From: Methylotenera oryzisoli
GTDB taxonomy: Bacteria; Pseudomonadota; Gammaproteobacteria; Burkholderiales; Methylophilaceae
Direction: 5' to 3'
DNA length: 64,000 bases
NCBI RefSeq assembly: GCF_004661485.1
Contig: NZ_PQVH01000002.1
Coordinates: forward strand, 62,001-126,000
The translations under genes were made by a program, and so were the position numbers. Numbering within the stretch: position 1 is the first letter of the stretch; each line of letters opens with the position of its first letter. Below, one piece after another: positions 1 through 8,806 of the stretch. Below the pieces are notes generated by a model. That model worked only from the letters and a program-made list of their open reading frames with translations. It did no database searches and was not told the origin of the DNA.

Positions 1-774
1 TGCCCACGGAATATAACTGAGTAAAACAAGAGTACCCGCTAGGATGATGCCGATCAATCCTGTTGTGTCCCATGCGCCTGTCTTAATTTCAACAATACCA
101 AATGTAATGGCGCTAACCCCGACCATTAATTGCAGCATGCCAAGCCAATCTAGGCGGATTTTTTCTCTTGGATGCGCCGATTCACGCAATTGTGTAGCGC
201 TCAGCCAAATACAAAATAAGCCGATGGGGATGTTGATAAAAAATGCCCACTCCCAACCGCCCACATCAATAATAAAGGACCCAATGCCTGGGCCTAACGC
301 AGCAGCCAATGCACCCACCGCACCCCATGCACCCATCGCTACGGAACGCTTTTCTTTAGGGAAGGCTTCTAGCACCAATGCTAATGCGGCCGGGGAGAGT
401 AAGCATGCGCCTATGGATTGGAATATTCTTGCGACGATTAACCAAAACACACTGGGTGATGCACCGCATGCAAATGACGCTGCAATAAATAACAACGTAC
501 CTAGGATAAATATTTTTTTTCTGCCGTATTTATCTGCAATGCCACCAGCAGGGATGAGTAATGCAGCATATACGATGGAATAAGCACTCATCGCCCAAGA
601 TAAATCTGTGGCTTTAGCGTTTGGAAAGCTCTGCAGAATATTATTAAAGCCTGCATACAGAATCGTGGTGTCGAGTGACACCATAAAAATGGCAATACTG
701 GCGATCGCAAATACGCGCCATGTATTAGAGGCTGACTTTATGGCCGTTGCGTTAATGTTTGCAGCAGATTTCAT
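1..774 (-). CDS. DHA2-family MFS drug exporter (partial, N-terminal part)
   Basis: This is the N-terminal part of an inner-membrane proton-driven exporter of the EmrB/QacA (DHA2) type; the rest lies beyond the left edge. Reading leftward, the protein starts MKSAANINATAIKSA and carries the early helix motif VSLDTTILYAGF, the loop motif GGIADKYGRKKIF typical of MFS proteins, and the glycine-rich antiporter motif GAVGALAAALGPGIGS. It lies about 20-40 bases downstream of the outer-membrane factor gene on the same strand, so both probably share a transcript. Neither start has a clear ribosome site; an in-frame ATG at 795 would add seven residues. The substrate cannot be told. A fusion-protein (EmrA-like) gene may follow outside the window. 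Confidence 0.85.
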   Translation of the reverse strand, partial: MKSAANINATAIKSASNTWRVFAIASIAIFMVSLDTTILYAGFNNILQSFPNAKATDLSWAMSAYSIVYAALLIPAGGIADKYGRKKIFILGTLLFIAASFACGASPSVFWLIVARIFQSIGACLLSPAALALVLEAFPKEKRSVAMGAWGAVGALAAALGPGIGSFIIDVGGWEWAFFINIPIGLFCIWLSATQLRESAHPREKIRLDWLGMLQLMVGVSAITFGIVEIKTGAWDTTGLIGIILAGTLVLLSYIPWA

Positions 775-816
775 GGTTAATTGATTGGTTCTCATGTGAT
801 TGAAATTTGAGTATGC

Positions 817-2313
817 TTAATTTTGTTTTTCTTTTTTATCTACTTTCAAATGCGAGACGCTCGCAGATTTACTCAATTCACTAGGTTGCCACCCACCGCC
901 AAGCGCCTTGAATGCGGCAACGGCTGATCGGGCAGATTCTGTTTGTGCTTGCGCTTTTGCATCTGAAATTTGCAATAAATTTTCATCAGCATGGAGCACT
1001 TCAATTAAGCTCACTACACCTCTTTGGTATGCGATAAAGGATGATTCACGCGCCTGACTCATTGATTGCTCTCCTCGTGCTAAAGAGGCCGTTTGCTGCT
1101 CACGTTTCACTAATGCAGAAATGGCGTTCTCAACATCTTCAGTGGCGCGCAGGATGGATTGTCGGTAAGCCGCCAAAGTCTCGGCTTCTTGGCCTTTTGC
1201 ATGCTCGATTTGTGCATCAATGCGGCCAAAATCAAACAAGCGCCAACGTAAGCCCACCACGCCGGAGGCTTGGTTGGCAGCGCTAGTAAATAAATTGCCG
1301 CCAGAAATGGCGGTTGCACTTCCAATCAATAGGCTGAGGGCTACTTTTGGATAATACTCAGAAATGGCCTGACCAATTTTTGCATTGGCGATGGCTAATT
1401 TTCGTTCTGCAACAATGAGGTCTGGCCTACGTTGCAACAAATCGGCAGGAGAACCTACGGATGCAATTTGAGGCGCAACTGGAATAGGTTTAAATGTACT
1501 TAGCTCAGCCCTGTATTTGCCGGGTGCGGCACCTAGCATCACATCCAGCGCATTCATCGCCACATCAAGACCCGCTTCTAATACAGGAATAGTGGCTTCT
1601 ACTTGGGCAACTGCTGCTTCCGCCTGCTGTACTTGCAGCTTAGGCGCTAACCCTCTGGTATAGAGCATATTGACCTTGGTTACGAGTTGCTGCTGTGTTT
1701 CTAGTTGTTTTTTGGTAATCTCTAAACGAGACTGTAAGCCACGGATAGTGATGTAAGTATCAGCCGTTTGCGCAGCCACAGCCAAGCGCGTTGCAACTGC
1801 GCCAGCCTTTGCCGCTTGATACTCAGCCAAGGCAGCGTCTTGCTCACGCTTTAATCCACCAAAAATATCTAATTCCCAGCTAGCGTTAACGTTTGCCTCG
1901 TATAGATTCGCATCTCGGTCATAGTTAGGGACAGCATTGAGCAGCTGCCCCAATGGAGACTCTAGTGACTGATGGTTGCGAATAGCCTGAGCGCTGATAT
2001 TGCCAGATGGAACCAGTGCTGCATGTGCGGCACTCAGTCCGGATTTTGCTTGCTTGATTCGAGCTTGTGCCTGTGCAATATCTAAGTTTTGTTCTAATGC
2101 TAATGCAACAAATTTCGTTAATTGCGGATCTGCGAATCCTTCCCACCATTTCGCAAAATCAGCATTCGTAGTGGCTTGACGATTATCCAGCGCAACTTGC
2201 CCTAGGTAATGATCGGGTAACGCTGCATCCACTTTTTTATATTCTGGCCCAACGGCACAGCTGCTGAGAATACCAGCGCTTAATAACAGTGGAATAAAAC
2301 GAAAAGTAGGCAT
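817..2313 (-). CDS. Outer-membrane efflux lipoprotein (NodT/OprM-type OMF)
   Basis: This is the outer-membrane channel of a tripartite efflux system. The 498-residue protein has a lipoprotein signal with lipobox LSSC (acylated Cys19), followed by AVGPEYKK, the usual start of mature NodT-family factors. Two repeated coiled-coil/TolC-like halves follow; LQRRPDLIVAERKLA and the RATEDVENA-type segment are family hallmarks, and the length is normal. An AAGGA ribosome site lies about 8 bases before the ATG. It leads a leftward operon with the MFS pump and diverges from the TetR gene. It could serve the MFS pump, the divergent RND pump, or both. Its promoter is covered by the palindrome at 2343-2366. 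Confidence 0.93.
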   Translation of the reverse strand: MPTFRFIPLLLSAGILSSCAVGPEYKKVDAALPDHYLGQVALDNRQATTNADFAKWWEGFADPQLTKFVALALEQNLDIAQAQARIKQAKSGLSAAHAALVPSGNISAQAIRNHQSLESPLGQLLNAVPNYDRDANLYEANVNASWELDIFGGLKREQDAALAEYQAAKAGAVATRLAVAAQTADTYITIRGLQSRLEITKKQLETQQQLVTKVNMLYTRGLAPKLQVQQAEAAVAQVEATIPVLEAGLDVAMNALDVMLGAAPGKYRAELSTFKPIPVAPQIASVGSPADLLQRRPDLIVAERKLAIANAKIGQAISEYYPKVALSLLIGSATAISGGNLFTSAANQASGVVGLRWRLFDFGRIDAQIEHAKGQEAETLAAYRQSILRATEDVENAISALVKREQQTASLARGEQSMSQARESSFIAYQRGVVSLIEVLHADENLLQISDAKAQAQTESARSAVAAFKALGGGWQPSELSKSASVSHLKVDKKEKQN

Positions 2314-2342
2314 AATAGTCCTTGAACTTATTAATTAAAGTT

Positions 2343-2366
2343 GTGACTATATTACAATATGGTCAC
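2343..2366. promoter_or_regulatory. Operator 1 for the divergent TetR-type regulator
   Basis: A 24-bp imperfect palindrome: left arm GTGACTATATT, right arm AATATGGTCAC, with single mismatches at the sixth base of the arms and at the centre. It lies between the OMF and tetR starts and covers the spacer and -10 of the leftward promoter. The same GTGAC-N14-GTCAC layout recurs at 3026-3049, so one regulator probably binds both. Confidence 0.75.
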
Positions 2367-2376
2367 TTATTGTCAA
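2349..2376 (-). promoter_or_regulatory. Leftward promoter of the OMF-MFS operon
   Basis: On the minus strand a perfect TTGACA (plus positions 2371-2376) is followed after 16 bases by TAATAT (2349-2354). The operator palindrome overlaps the spacer and the -10, a classic repression arrangement. Confidence 0.6.
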
Positions 2377-2404
2377 TCCCCCAAAGTCAATGTATGCTAT
2401 AAAC

Positions 2405-3016
2405 ATGATTAAAAAACTAGATAACAACTTACGTGGTCCATCGGAACATAATGTCCGCGATCAGATAGTAGAAGCGGCCGCTGAATACTTTAGCCGTTAT
2501 GGTTATGAAAAGACGACCGTTTCCGATCTCGCTAAATCCATCGGCTTTTCTAAAGCCTATATCTATAAATTCTTTGCCACAAAACAAGCGATTGGTGAGG
2601 TGATTTGCTCCAACACTTTGAGTGCTATTTTGAAAGCAATAGATGAGGCGATGGTGGGCTCTCCCACAGCATCAGAGCGGCTAAGGCGCATGTTTAAAGC
2701 GGTTGTGGAAGCAAGCTCACAGTTATTCTTTGAGGATCGCAAGCTCTATGATATTGCTGCATCAGCTGCGGGCGAGCAATGGCAGTCGTGTACTCTTTAT
2801 CAAGAGCAGATTAAAAAAATTATTCTAGAAATCGTGCATGCGGGACGTGAGTCTGGAGAGTTCGAGCGTAAAACACCAATCGATGAAACCGTGAATGCAA
2901 TCTATTTAGTCATACAGCCATATGGCAATCCATTATTGCTCCAGCATAATCTGCACTTGGCTGAGCATGCCCCAATGATTCTCTCTAACTTAATATTAAG
3001 AAGTTTATCTCCATAA
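2405..3016 (+). CDS. TetR/AcrR-family repressor of the efflux locus
   Basis: A one-component repressor with an N-terminal TetR_N helix-turn-helix (VRDQIVEAAAEYF, then TTVSDLAKSIGFSKAYIYKFF) and a ligand-binding C-terminal half of about 140 residues. The gene sits between two efflux operons, and two matching palindromes flank it, so it most likely represses both and itself until an exported compound binds. The start is uncertain: ATG at 2390 gives five more residues, while ATG at 2405 begins MIKKLDNN. Neither has a good ribosome site, and a possible promoter (TTGTCA at 2370, TATGCT at 2393) would make the 2405 start nearly leaderless. The ligand is unknown. Confidence 0.88.
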   Translation: MIKKLDNNLRGPSEHNVRDQIVEAAAEYFSRYGYEKTTVSDLAKSIGFSKAYIYKFFATKQAIGEVICSNTLSAILKAIDEAMVGSPTASERLRRMFKAVVEASSQLFFEDRKLYDIAASAAGEQWQSCTLYQEQIKKIILEIVHAGRESGEFERKTPIDETVNAIYLVIQPYGNPLLLQHNLHLAEHAPMILSNLILRSLSP

Positions 3017-3023
3017 ATTAATT

Positions 3024-3051
3024 TAGTGACTATTGACATAATTAGTCACTA
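3024..3051. promoter_or_regulatory. Operator 2 for the TetR-type regulator
   Basis: A palindrome with perfect 9-bp arms, TAGTGACTA and TAGTCACTA, around a 10-bp centre. The inner GTGAC-N14-GTCAC has exactly the spacing of operator 1. It encloses the -35 hexamer of the pump operon. Confidence 0.78.
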
Positions 3052-3061
3052 GTATCAGAAT
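3033..3061 (+). promoter_or_regulatory. Promoter of the MFP-RND operon
   Basis: TTGACA at 3033-3038 lies inside operator 2. After a 17-bp spacer comes CAGAAT (3056-3061), a weak -10. The start codon follows 30 bases later. Confidence 0.5.
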
Positions 3062-3091
3062 GCGAGTTACTACTATTAGGGAGTAACTCGT

Positions 3092-4213
3092 ATGCTTAGC
3101 CGTAAACTTATTTCAGTCAGTGTGATTGGTCTATCCACAATATCGCTGCTCGCGTGCAGTGAAAAAACACCTGATGACCCGCGCACTCAAATTCCATTAG
3201 TTAAAACAACAACGGTTAAAGTCGCTTCTGAAGCTTCGCGTTCTTTTACCGGTGTTGTTGCAGCTAGAGTGCAGAGTGATTTGGCTTTTCGTGTTTCAGG
3301 AAAAATACTGGAGCGCTTGGTTGATGCTGGGCAACAAGTGAAGCGTGGCCAACCATTGTTTCGTATAGACCCCAATGACCTGAAGTTAACGGCGATGAGT
3401 CAGCAAGAGGTTGTCATGGCCGCAAAAGCACGTGCAGACCAAACTGCGGAAGATGAAATAAGGCACCGTGGTTTAGTGGAAGCTGGGGCGATTTCTGCCT
3501 CCGTCTATGATCAAATCAAAGCGGCGGCTGATGCTGCAAAAGCACAATTAAAAGCAGCTGAATCACAAGCCGATGTAGCAAAAAATGCATCTCACTATGC
3601 AGTATTGGTTGCCGATGCGGATGGTGTGGTGGTTGAAACGCTGGCAGAGCCCGGGCAAGTGGTGAATGCCGGGCAGGCTGTGGCGCGTGTGGCACATGCC
3701 GGGAAGCGCGAGGCCATTGTGCATTTACCAGAAACCTTACGGCCAGCATTAGAGACAGTTGCCCAAGCAAAGCTCTTTGGTAACGGTAGCAAAACCGTAT
3801 CAGCCAAACTCAGGCAACTTTCAGAATCTGCAGACGCTCTTTCTCGTACATATGAAGCGAGATACACTTTGAGTGAAGGCTTGGCCGATGCTCCACTGGG
3901 GGCGACGGTCACGATTCAGCTTAATGATAGTGGTTCTAGCGCCACCACAGGCATTGAAGTGCCCATCGGCGCGATATTCGATTCAGGTAAAGAGTCTGGC
4001 GTATGGGTGGTTGAAGGAAAACCATTACAAGTAAACTGGCGTCCGGTAAAGTTGCTCAGCATCAGTGAGGAGTCCGCACGTATAGACAGCAACCTTGAAG
4101 TGAATGATCAAATCGTTGCGCTTGGTGCTCATCTTCTGCACCAAGGTGAAAAAGTAAGGGTGGCGACGGATAGCAACCTTAGTGCTGATTTGAAAAATGG
4201 AGAAGCAAAATGA
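3092..4213 (+). CDS. RND efflux membrane-fusion lipoprotein (HlyD family)
   Basis: The periplasmic adaptor that joins the RND pump to an outer-membrane channel. The 373-residue protein has a lipoprotein signal with lipobox LLAC (Cys22), a lipoyl/barrel-sandwich half beginning near VAARVQSDLAFRVSGKI, a helical hairpin rich in Ala and Lys (about residues 110-170), the returning lipoyl half with DGVVVETLAEPGQVVNAGQ, then beta-barrel and membrane-proximal domains. The stop overlaps the start of the pump gene (ATGA at 4210-4213), so the two are translationally coupled. No outer-membrane factor follows; the divergent OMF is the likely partner. Confidence 0.92.
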   Translation: MLSRKLISVSVIGLSTISLLACSEKTPDDPRTQIPLVKTTTVKVASEASRSFTGVVAARVQSDLAFRVSGKILERLVDAGQQVKRGQPLFRIDPNDLKLTAMSQQEVVMAAKARADQTAEDEIRHRGLVEAGAISASVYDQIKAAADAAKAQLKAAESQADVAKNASHYAVLVADADGVVVETLAEPGQVVNAGQAVARVAHAGKREAIVHLPETLRPALETVAQAKLFGNGSKTVSAKLRQLSESADALSRTYEARYTLSEGLADAPLGATVTIQLNDSGSSATTGIEVPIGAIFDSGKESGVWVVEGKPLQVNWRPVKLLSISEESARIDSNLEVNDQIVALGAHLLHQGEKVRVATDSNLSADLKNGEAK

Positions 4214-7200
4214 GCGGATTTAACCTATCCGCGCTTGCGGTGCGCGAACGCGCTATCACGCTGTTCCTGATTTTCTTGATTACGATTGCAGGCATACTCG
4301 CTTTCTTTCAACTTGGCCGCGCTGAAGACCCGCCATTCACGATTAAGCAAATGACGGTAGTGACGGCATGGCCTGGCGCAACGGCTCAGGAGATGCAAGA
4401 TCAGGTCGCCGAGCCGTTGGAAAAACGTCTGCAAGAACTAAAGTGGTATGACCGTACTGAAACTTTCACACGCCCTGGTTTAGCATTCACGATGGTTTCG
4501 TTTCTGGATAGTGCTCCACCTTCTGAAGTGAAAGAAGAGTTCTATCAGGCACGAAAAAAACTCGGAGACGAAGCTAAAAAATTACCTGCTGGTGTCATTG
4601 GCCCAATGCTCAATGATGAGTATGCGGATGTGACGTTTGCCCTATTTGCATTGAAAGCTAAAGGCGAGCCACAGCGACTGCTTGTTCGCGAAGCAGAAAA
4701 ACTTCGTCAGCAATTGCTGCATGTCAAAGGCGTAAAAAAGGTCAATATTATTGGCGAGCAGTCTGAACGCATTTTCGTGTCATTTTCCCATGACCGTTTG
4801 GCTACCTTGGGGATTACCCCGCAAGAGATTTTTGTTGCACTGAATAACCAAAACGTTTTGACGCCAGCAGGTTCTATTGAAACTAAAGGCCCACAAATAT
4901 TTGTGCGCGTTGATGGTGCGTTAGAGAGTTTGGATAAAATTCGACAAACTCCAATCGTTGCAAAAGGCCGTACCTTCAAGTTATCGGATATCGCATCGGT
5001 TGAGCGTGGTTATGAAGACCCCGCTACTTTTTTAGTTCGCAATAACGGTGAACCGACACTCTTGCTTGGGGTGGTGATGCGCGATGATTGGAATGGCCTT
5101 GATTTGGGTAAGGCACTTGAATCAGAAGTGTCAAATATCAACGCCGAACTACCATTGGGCATAACGCTTAGCAAGGTGACCGATCAGTCTGTCAACATTA
5201 GTTCGGCGGTAGATGAGTTCATGGTCAAGTTCTTCGTGGCTTTGCTTGTTGTGATGGTGGTGTGTTTTGTCAGTATGGGCTGGCGTGTGGGCATCGTAGT
5301 GGCTGCAGCGGTACCGCTGACATTGGCTATCGTGTTCATCATCATGGCTGCGTCTGGTAAGAACTTCGACCGCATTACGCTCGGCTCACTAATTCTCGCG
5401 TTGGGCTTGTTGGTGGATGATGCCATTATTGCTATCGAGATGATGGTGGTGAAGATGGAAGAAGGCTACAGCCGTGTTGCAGCTTCAGCTTATGCTTGGA
5501 GCCATACCGCAGCACCTATGCTTTCTGGTACGTTGGTCACAGCGGTTGGTTTTATGCCTAACGGTTTTGCACGCTCTACAGCGGGTGAATACACCAGTAA
5601 CATGTTTTGGATTGTCGGCATTGCGCTGATTGCGTCTTGGGTAGTAGCGGTGGTATTTACGCCATACCTTGGTGTTAAGATGCTGCCAGACTTCAAGAAG
5701 ATTGATGGCGGTCACAATGCTATTTATGATACGCCACGATATAACCGATTTCGCCAAATATTGGGGCACATCATTGCTCGCAAGTGGATGGTGGCTGGTA
5801 CAGTGGTGAGCCTTTTCGTTGTTGCAATACTTGGCATGGCCGTGGTGAAAAAACAGTTTTTCCCAACCTCTGACCGACCTGAAGTGCTGATTGAATTACA
5901 AATGCCCTATGGCACTTCTATTTCGCAAACTAGTGCTGCAACAGCCAAGGTCGAGGCTTGGCTAGCTAAGCAGGAGGAAGCCAGAGTCGTGACCGCCTAT
6001 ATCGGTCAAGGCGCACCTCGATTCTTTTTGGCAATGTCCCCAGAGTTGCCTGATCCGTCATTCGCAAAGATTGTCGTGCTCGCAGGTAATGATAAAGAGC
6101 GTGAAGCCCTGAAGTTGAGGTTGCGTCGCGTCATTGCAGATGGGCTAGCGCCAGAGGCACAGGTGCGTGTCACCCAAATCGTGTTCGGACCGCCTTCACC
6201 TTATCCTGTGGCCTACCGTGTCATGGGTCCGGATACAGAAAAGTTGCGCACCATCGCGAATGAAGTCGCACGTGTGATGCGCGCCAGTCCTATGATGCGA
6301 ACTGTCAATACAGACTGGGGCACAAAAGTACCAACCCTACATTTCAAGCTGGATCAAGATCGACTTCAGGCCGTAGGATTGACCTCAAACGCTGTATCCT
6401 CACAGCTGCAGTTTTTGTTAAGCGGTGTCTCCATTACTGAGGTACGTGAGGATATTCGTTCTGTGCAGGTGGTAGGGCGTGCTGCTGGTGATATCCGTAT
6501 TGATCCGGCAAAAATCAGTGGCTTTACATTGATTGGATCGGCAGGGCAGCGCATTCCGTTGACACAAGTGGGTGTAGTTGAAGTGCAAATGGAAGACCCC
6601 ATACTCAGACGCAGAGACCGCACGACGACCATTACTGTCCGTGGCGACATCGACGAAAGTTTACAACCACCGGATGTGTCGAGTGCCATATTGACGCAGT
6701 TGCAACCGATTATTGATAAATTGCCTGCTGGCTACAGAATTGAGCAGGCAGGATCTATCGAAGAATCGGAAAAGGCGACCAAGGCAATGTTGCCTCTGTT
6801 CCCGATTATGATTGCACTCACCTTGCTGATTATCATCTTGCAAGTGCGTTCGATAGCGGCGATGGTTATGGTGTTTCTGACCAGTCCGTTAGGTTTAATT
6901 GGAGTAGTACCAACACTGCTACTATTCCAGCAGCCTTTCGGTATCAACGCCTTGGTGGGTTTGATAGCACTATCAGGCATCTTGATGCGCAACACACTGA
7001 TTTTGATTGGGCAGATACGTGAAAACGAAGAAGCGGGGTTAGATCCTTTTAATGCGGTTGTAGAAGCAACTGTGCAACGTGCAAGACCAGTGATCTTAAC
7101 TGCTTTAGCCGCGATATTGGCCTTCATCCCGCTGACGCATTCAGTTTTCTGGGGAACACTTGCTTATACGCTGATTGGCGGGACGTTTGCAGGCACAATT

Positions 7201-7272
7201 CTTACGCTCATGTTCTTGCCGGCTATGTATTCCATCTGGTTCAAAATTAAACATCCGAGGAAAATTAGTTAA
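4210..7272 (+). CDS. RND-family multidrug efflux permease
   Basis: The inner-membrane proton/drug antiporter of the tripartite pump, 1020 residues, normal for the family. It shows 12 membrane helices in two halves, each with a large periplasmic loop. Asp403-Asp404 in GLLVDDAII (fourth helix) match the proton-relay pair of AcrB. In the tenth helix the usual Lys is Arg927 (LMRNTL), as in a subgroup of RND pumps whose N terminus resembles this one (LGRAEDPPFTIKQMTV). That subgroup is generally assigned to multidrug rather than metal export, and no His/Met-rich metal motif is visible. The gene overlaps the adaptor gene by four bases and ends the operon. Confidence 0.93.
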   Translation: MSGFNLSALAVRERAITLFLIFLITIAGILAFFQLGRAEDPPFTIKQMTVVTAWPGATAQEMQDQVAEPLEKRLQELKWYDRTETFTRPGLAFTMVSFLDSAPPSEVKEEFYQARKKLGDEAKKLPAGVIGPMLNDEYADVTFALFALKAKGEPQRLLVREAEKLRQQLLHVKGVKKVNIIGEQSERIFVSFSHDRLATLGITPQEIFVALNNQNVLTPAGSIETKGPQIFVRVDGALESLDKIRQTPIVAKGRTFKLSDIASVERGYEDPATFLVRNNGEPTLLLGVVMRDDWNGLDLGKALESEVSNINAELPLGITLSKVTDQSVNISSAVDEFMVKFFVALLVVMVVCFVSMGWRVGIVVAAAVPLTLAIVFIIMAASGKNFDRITLGSLILALGLLVDDAIIAIEMMVVKMEEGYSRVAASAYAWSHTAAPMLSGTLVTAVGFMPNGFARSTAGEYTSNMFWIVGIALIASWVVAVVFTPYLGVKMLPDFKKIDGGHNAIYDTPRYNRFRQILGHIIARKWMVAGTVVSLFVVAILGMAVVKKQFFPTSDRPEVLIELQMPYGTSISQTSAATAKVEAWLAKQEEARVVTAYIGQGAPRFFLAMSPELPDPSFAKIVVLAGNDKEREALKLRLRRVIADGLAPEAQVRVTQIVFGPPSPYPVAYRVMGPDTEKLRTIANEVARVMRASPMMRTVNTDWGTKVPTLHFKLDQDRLQAVGLTSNAVSSQLQFLLSGVSITEVREDIRSVQVVGRAAGDIRIDPAKISGFTLIGSAGQRIPLTQVGVVEVQMEDPILRRRDRTTTITVRGDIDESLQPPDVSSAILTQLQPIIDKLPAGYRIEQAGSIEESEKATKAMLPLFPIMIALTLLIIILQVRSIAAMVMVFLTSPLGLIGVVPTLLLFQQPFGINALVGLIALSGILMRNTLILIGQIRENEEAGLDPFNAVVEATVQRARPVILTALAAILAFIPLTHSVFWGTLAYTLIGGTFAGTILTLMFLPAMYSIWFKIKHPRKIS

Positions 7273-7297
7273 TCAAGTTTCACATCTTAATAAACGT

Positions 7298-7325
7298 AAA
7301 AAGGGGGGGCATAAGCTCCCTTTGA
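7298..7325. terminator. Possible terminator between the RND operon and the nuclease gene
   Basis: A run of A, then AAAGGGGG and CTCCCTTT can pair with one wobble around an 8-base loop. It lies between convergent genes. The T tail is short, so this is only a moderate call. Confidence 0.4.
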
Positions 7326-7384
7326 GTTCCTACAGTACATGCCGCCTTAATAAGCGACAATTGCAGCAGCATAACTTTGAAGTT

Positions 7385-8779
7385 TTATGCAACTTCAATA
7401 ATTTTTACTTTAGGTTTATTAAGCTCTTTTAATAACAGCTTGTAAGTATCAAGTTCAAATATCATCTCTGATTTAGTATTGGTCATTTGATTTAATGCAG
7501 ACGCATCCTCAACCGACCCCAAATAAATCCAATGTTCAAATAAATGCAGTGCTGATTTGTCATTGAAACTATGGGTTTCATGAATGCCAATCTTGCCTTT
7601 AAACGGCCATGTTTTAAGTTGATGTGTAATCATGGCTTGCTGCAAACGTAGAAAGTGAAGTTCAGATGCTTCCTTACCAGCACAGACTCCTTTACACCGT
7701 TTTAATTGATGGGCGAAGCAGGCACCTTTGCCAGATTCAAGTCCCAATAATCTTGGACATAATTGATGCGTTTCTGCAATTTTGCGCAACACCTCTATTG
7801 CTTGTCGTTTTGACTTGAAGGTACCAAACAATTGCCCTAAGTTTACAGGCTCAATTTCATCTAATTGCACTAAGCTAACAAGAGGTAGTTGCGTATGGTG
7901 TTCTGCGACGCGCCATGAACAAAGTTGCCTCTCATGCCTCAGTTGTCGATTGTAAATAGGCTGATGCTCTTTAACGAGCTTAGACTCAAGTAATAAGGCA
8001 CTAAATTCTCCAGCAGTTTCTATCCATTCAATATGTTTGATTTCCTGACTAATCCGCATCTCTTTGGTAGAGGCGTGGTCACTACTGAAGTGCGACAACA
8101 CACGCTCCCTGATATTGATGCTTTTGCCAATATATAAAGGTAGGCTCGTGTCACCATAAAACAGATAAACGCCGGGCGTTTCTGGAAGGCTATCAATTAA
8201 TTGCGCATCGATATGAGACGGTAGACTTTTAGAGCCCTTGAGTAATGCTTCAGCTGCATGGCGAACAGCAATACTGCCAAGCTCTTCGCTTGCCGCTCTT
8301 AAGAAACCTACCATCATTTCCACATCACCCATGGCTCGATGTCTGGATTCACAAACTAAGCCATGTCTAGCAATGATGGCATCTAATCCATGACTGCGAT
8401 GTTGCGGATATAGCTTGCGAGAGAGTTTGACGGTGCAAAGTACCTTTTGCCGTAAATCAATGCCAATACGCTTGAATTCATTCTTAAGAAACCCATGATC
8501 AAACCTAACGTTATGCGCACATAGCACAGCGTCTTTTAAGTAGTCCAGCAACTCGCCCGCAATCTGTTTGAAAGTAGGGGCATTGGCTACCATTTCGTTA
8601 TTAATGCCTGTGAGCTGCTGAATAAAGCCGGAGATTGGAACTTCTGGGTTAATTAGTGTTTGCCATCGTGACACTTCCTGATTGCCTTCATATTTAATGA
8701 GTGCAATCTCAGTAATTCGGTCTTTGAGCGGGGTGGCACCTGTGGTTTCCAGATCTAGTAATACATAACTTGCTAGCAT
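7385..8779 (-). CDS. DEDDh exonuclease fused to a GIY-YIG (UvrC/Cho-like) nuclease
   Basis: A 464-residue fusion of two nucleases. Residues 1-165 are a DnaQ/epsilon-type 3'-5' exonuclease with the full DEDDh set visible: Asp9 and Glu11 in DLETTG, Asp94 in FDHGF, His147 and Asp152 in HRAMGD. Residues about 200-280 are a GIY-YIG domain: GVYLFYG, LYIGKS, Arg224 and Arg226, catalytic Glu265 in LLLES, and PIYN. A Cys-containing segment near GACFAHQLKRCKGVC resembles the region after the UvrC/Cho catalytic domain. The UvrBC-binding and HhH parts of true UvrC are absent. It follows the LexA-like repressor by 27 bases on the same strand, so it is probably damage-induced and used in excision repair. 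Both active sites look intact. Confidence 0.88.
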   Translation of the reverse strand: MLASYVLLDLETTGATPLKDRITEIALIKYEGNQEVSRWQTLINPEVPISGFIQQLTGINNEMVANAPTFKQIAGELLDYLKDAVLCAHNVRFDHGFLKNEFKRIGIDLRQKVLCTVKLSRKLYPQHRSHGLDAIIARHGLVCESRHRAMGDVEMMVGFLRAASEELGSIAVRHAAEALLKGSKSLPSHIDAQLIDSLPETPGVYLFYGDTSLPLYIGKSINIRERVLSHFSSDHASTKEMRISQEIKHIEWIETAGEFSALLLESKLVKEHQPIYNRQLRHERQLCSWRVAEHHTQLPLVSLVQLDEIEPVNLGQLFGTFKSKRQAIEVLRKIAETHQLCPRLLGLESGKGACFAHQLKRCKGVCAGKEASELHFLRLQQAMITHQLKTWPFKGKIGIHETHSFNDKSALHLFEHWIYLGSVEDASALNQMTNTKSEMIFELDTYKLLLKELNKPKVKIIEVA

Positions 8780-8806
8780 GAGTGATCCGTTTTTTCTTTA
8801 ATGATG

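Noticed and set aside
44-583. Plus-strand open frame of 179 codons at the left edge
   Set aside because: It is antisense to a clear MFS transporter with family motifs on the minus strand, and its own product shows no recognisable features.
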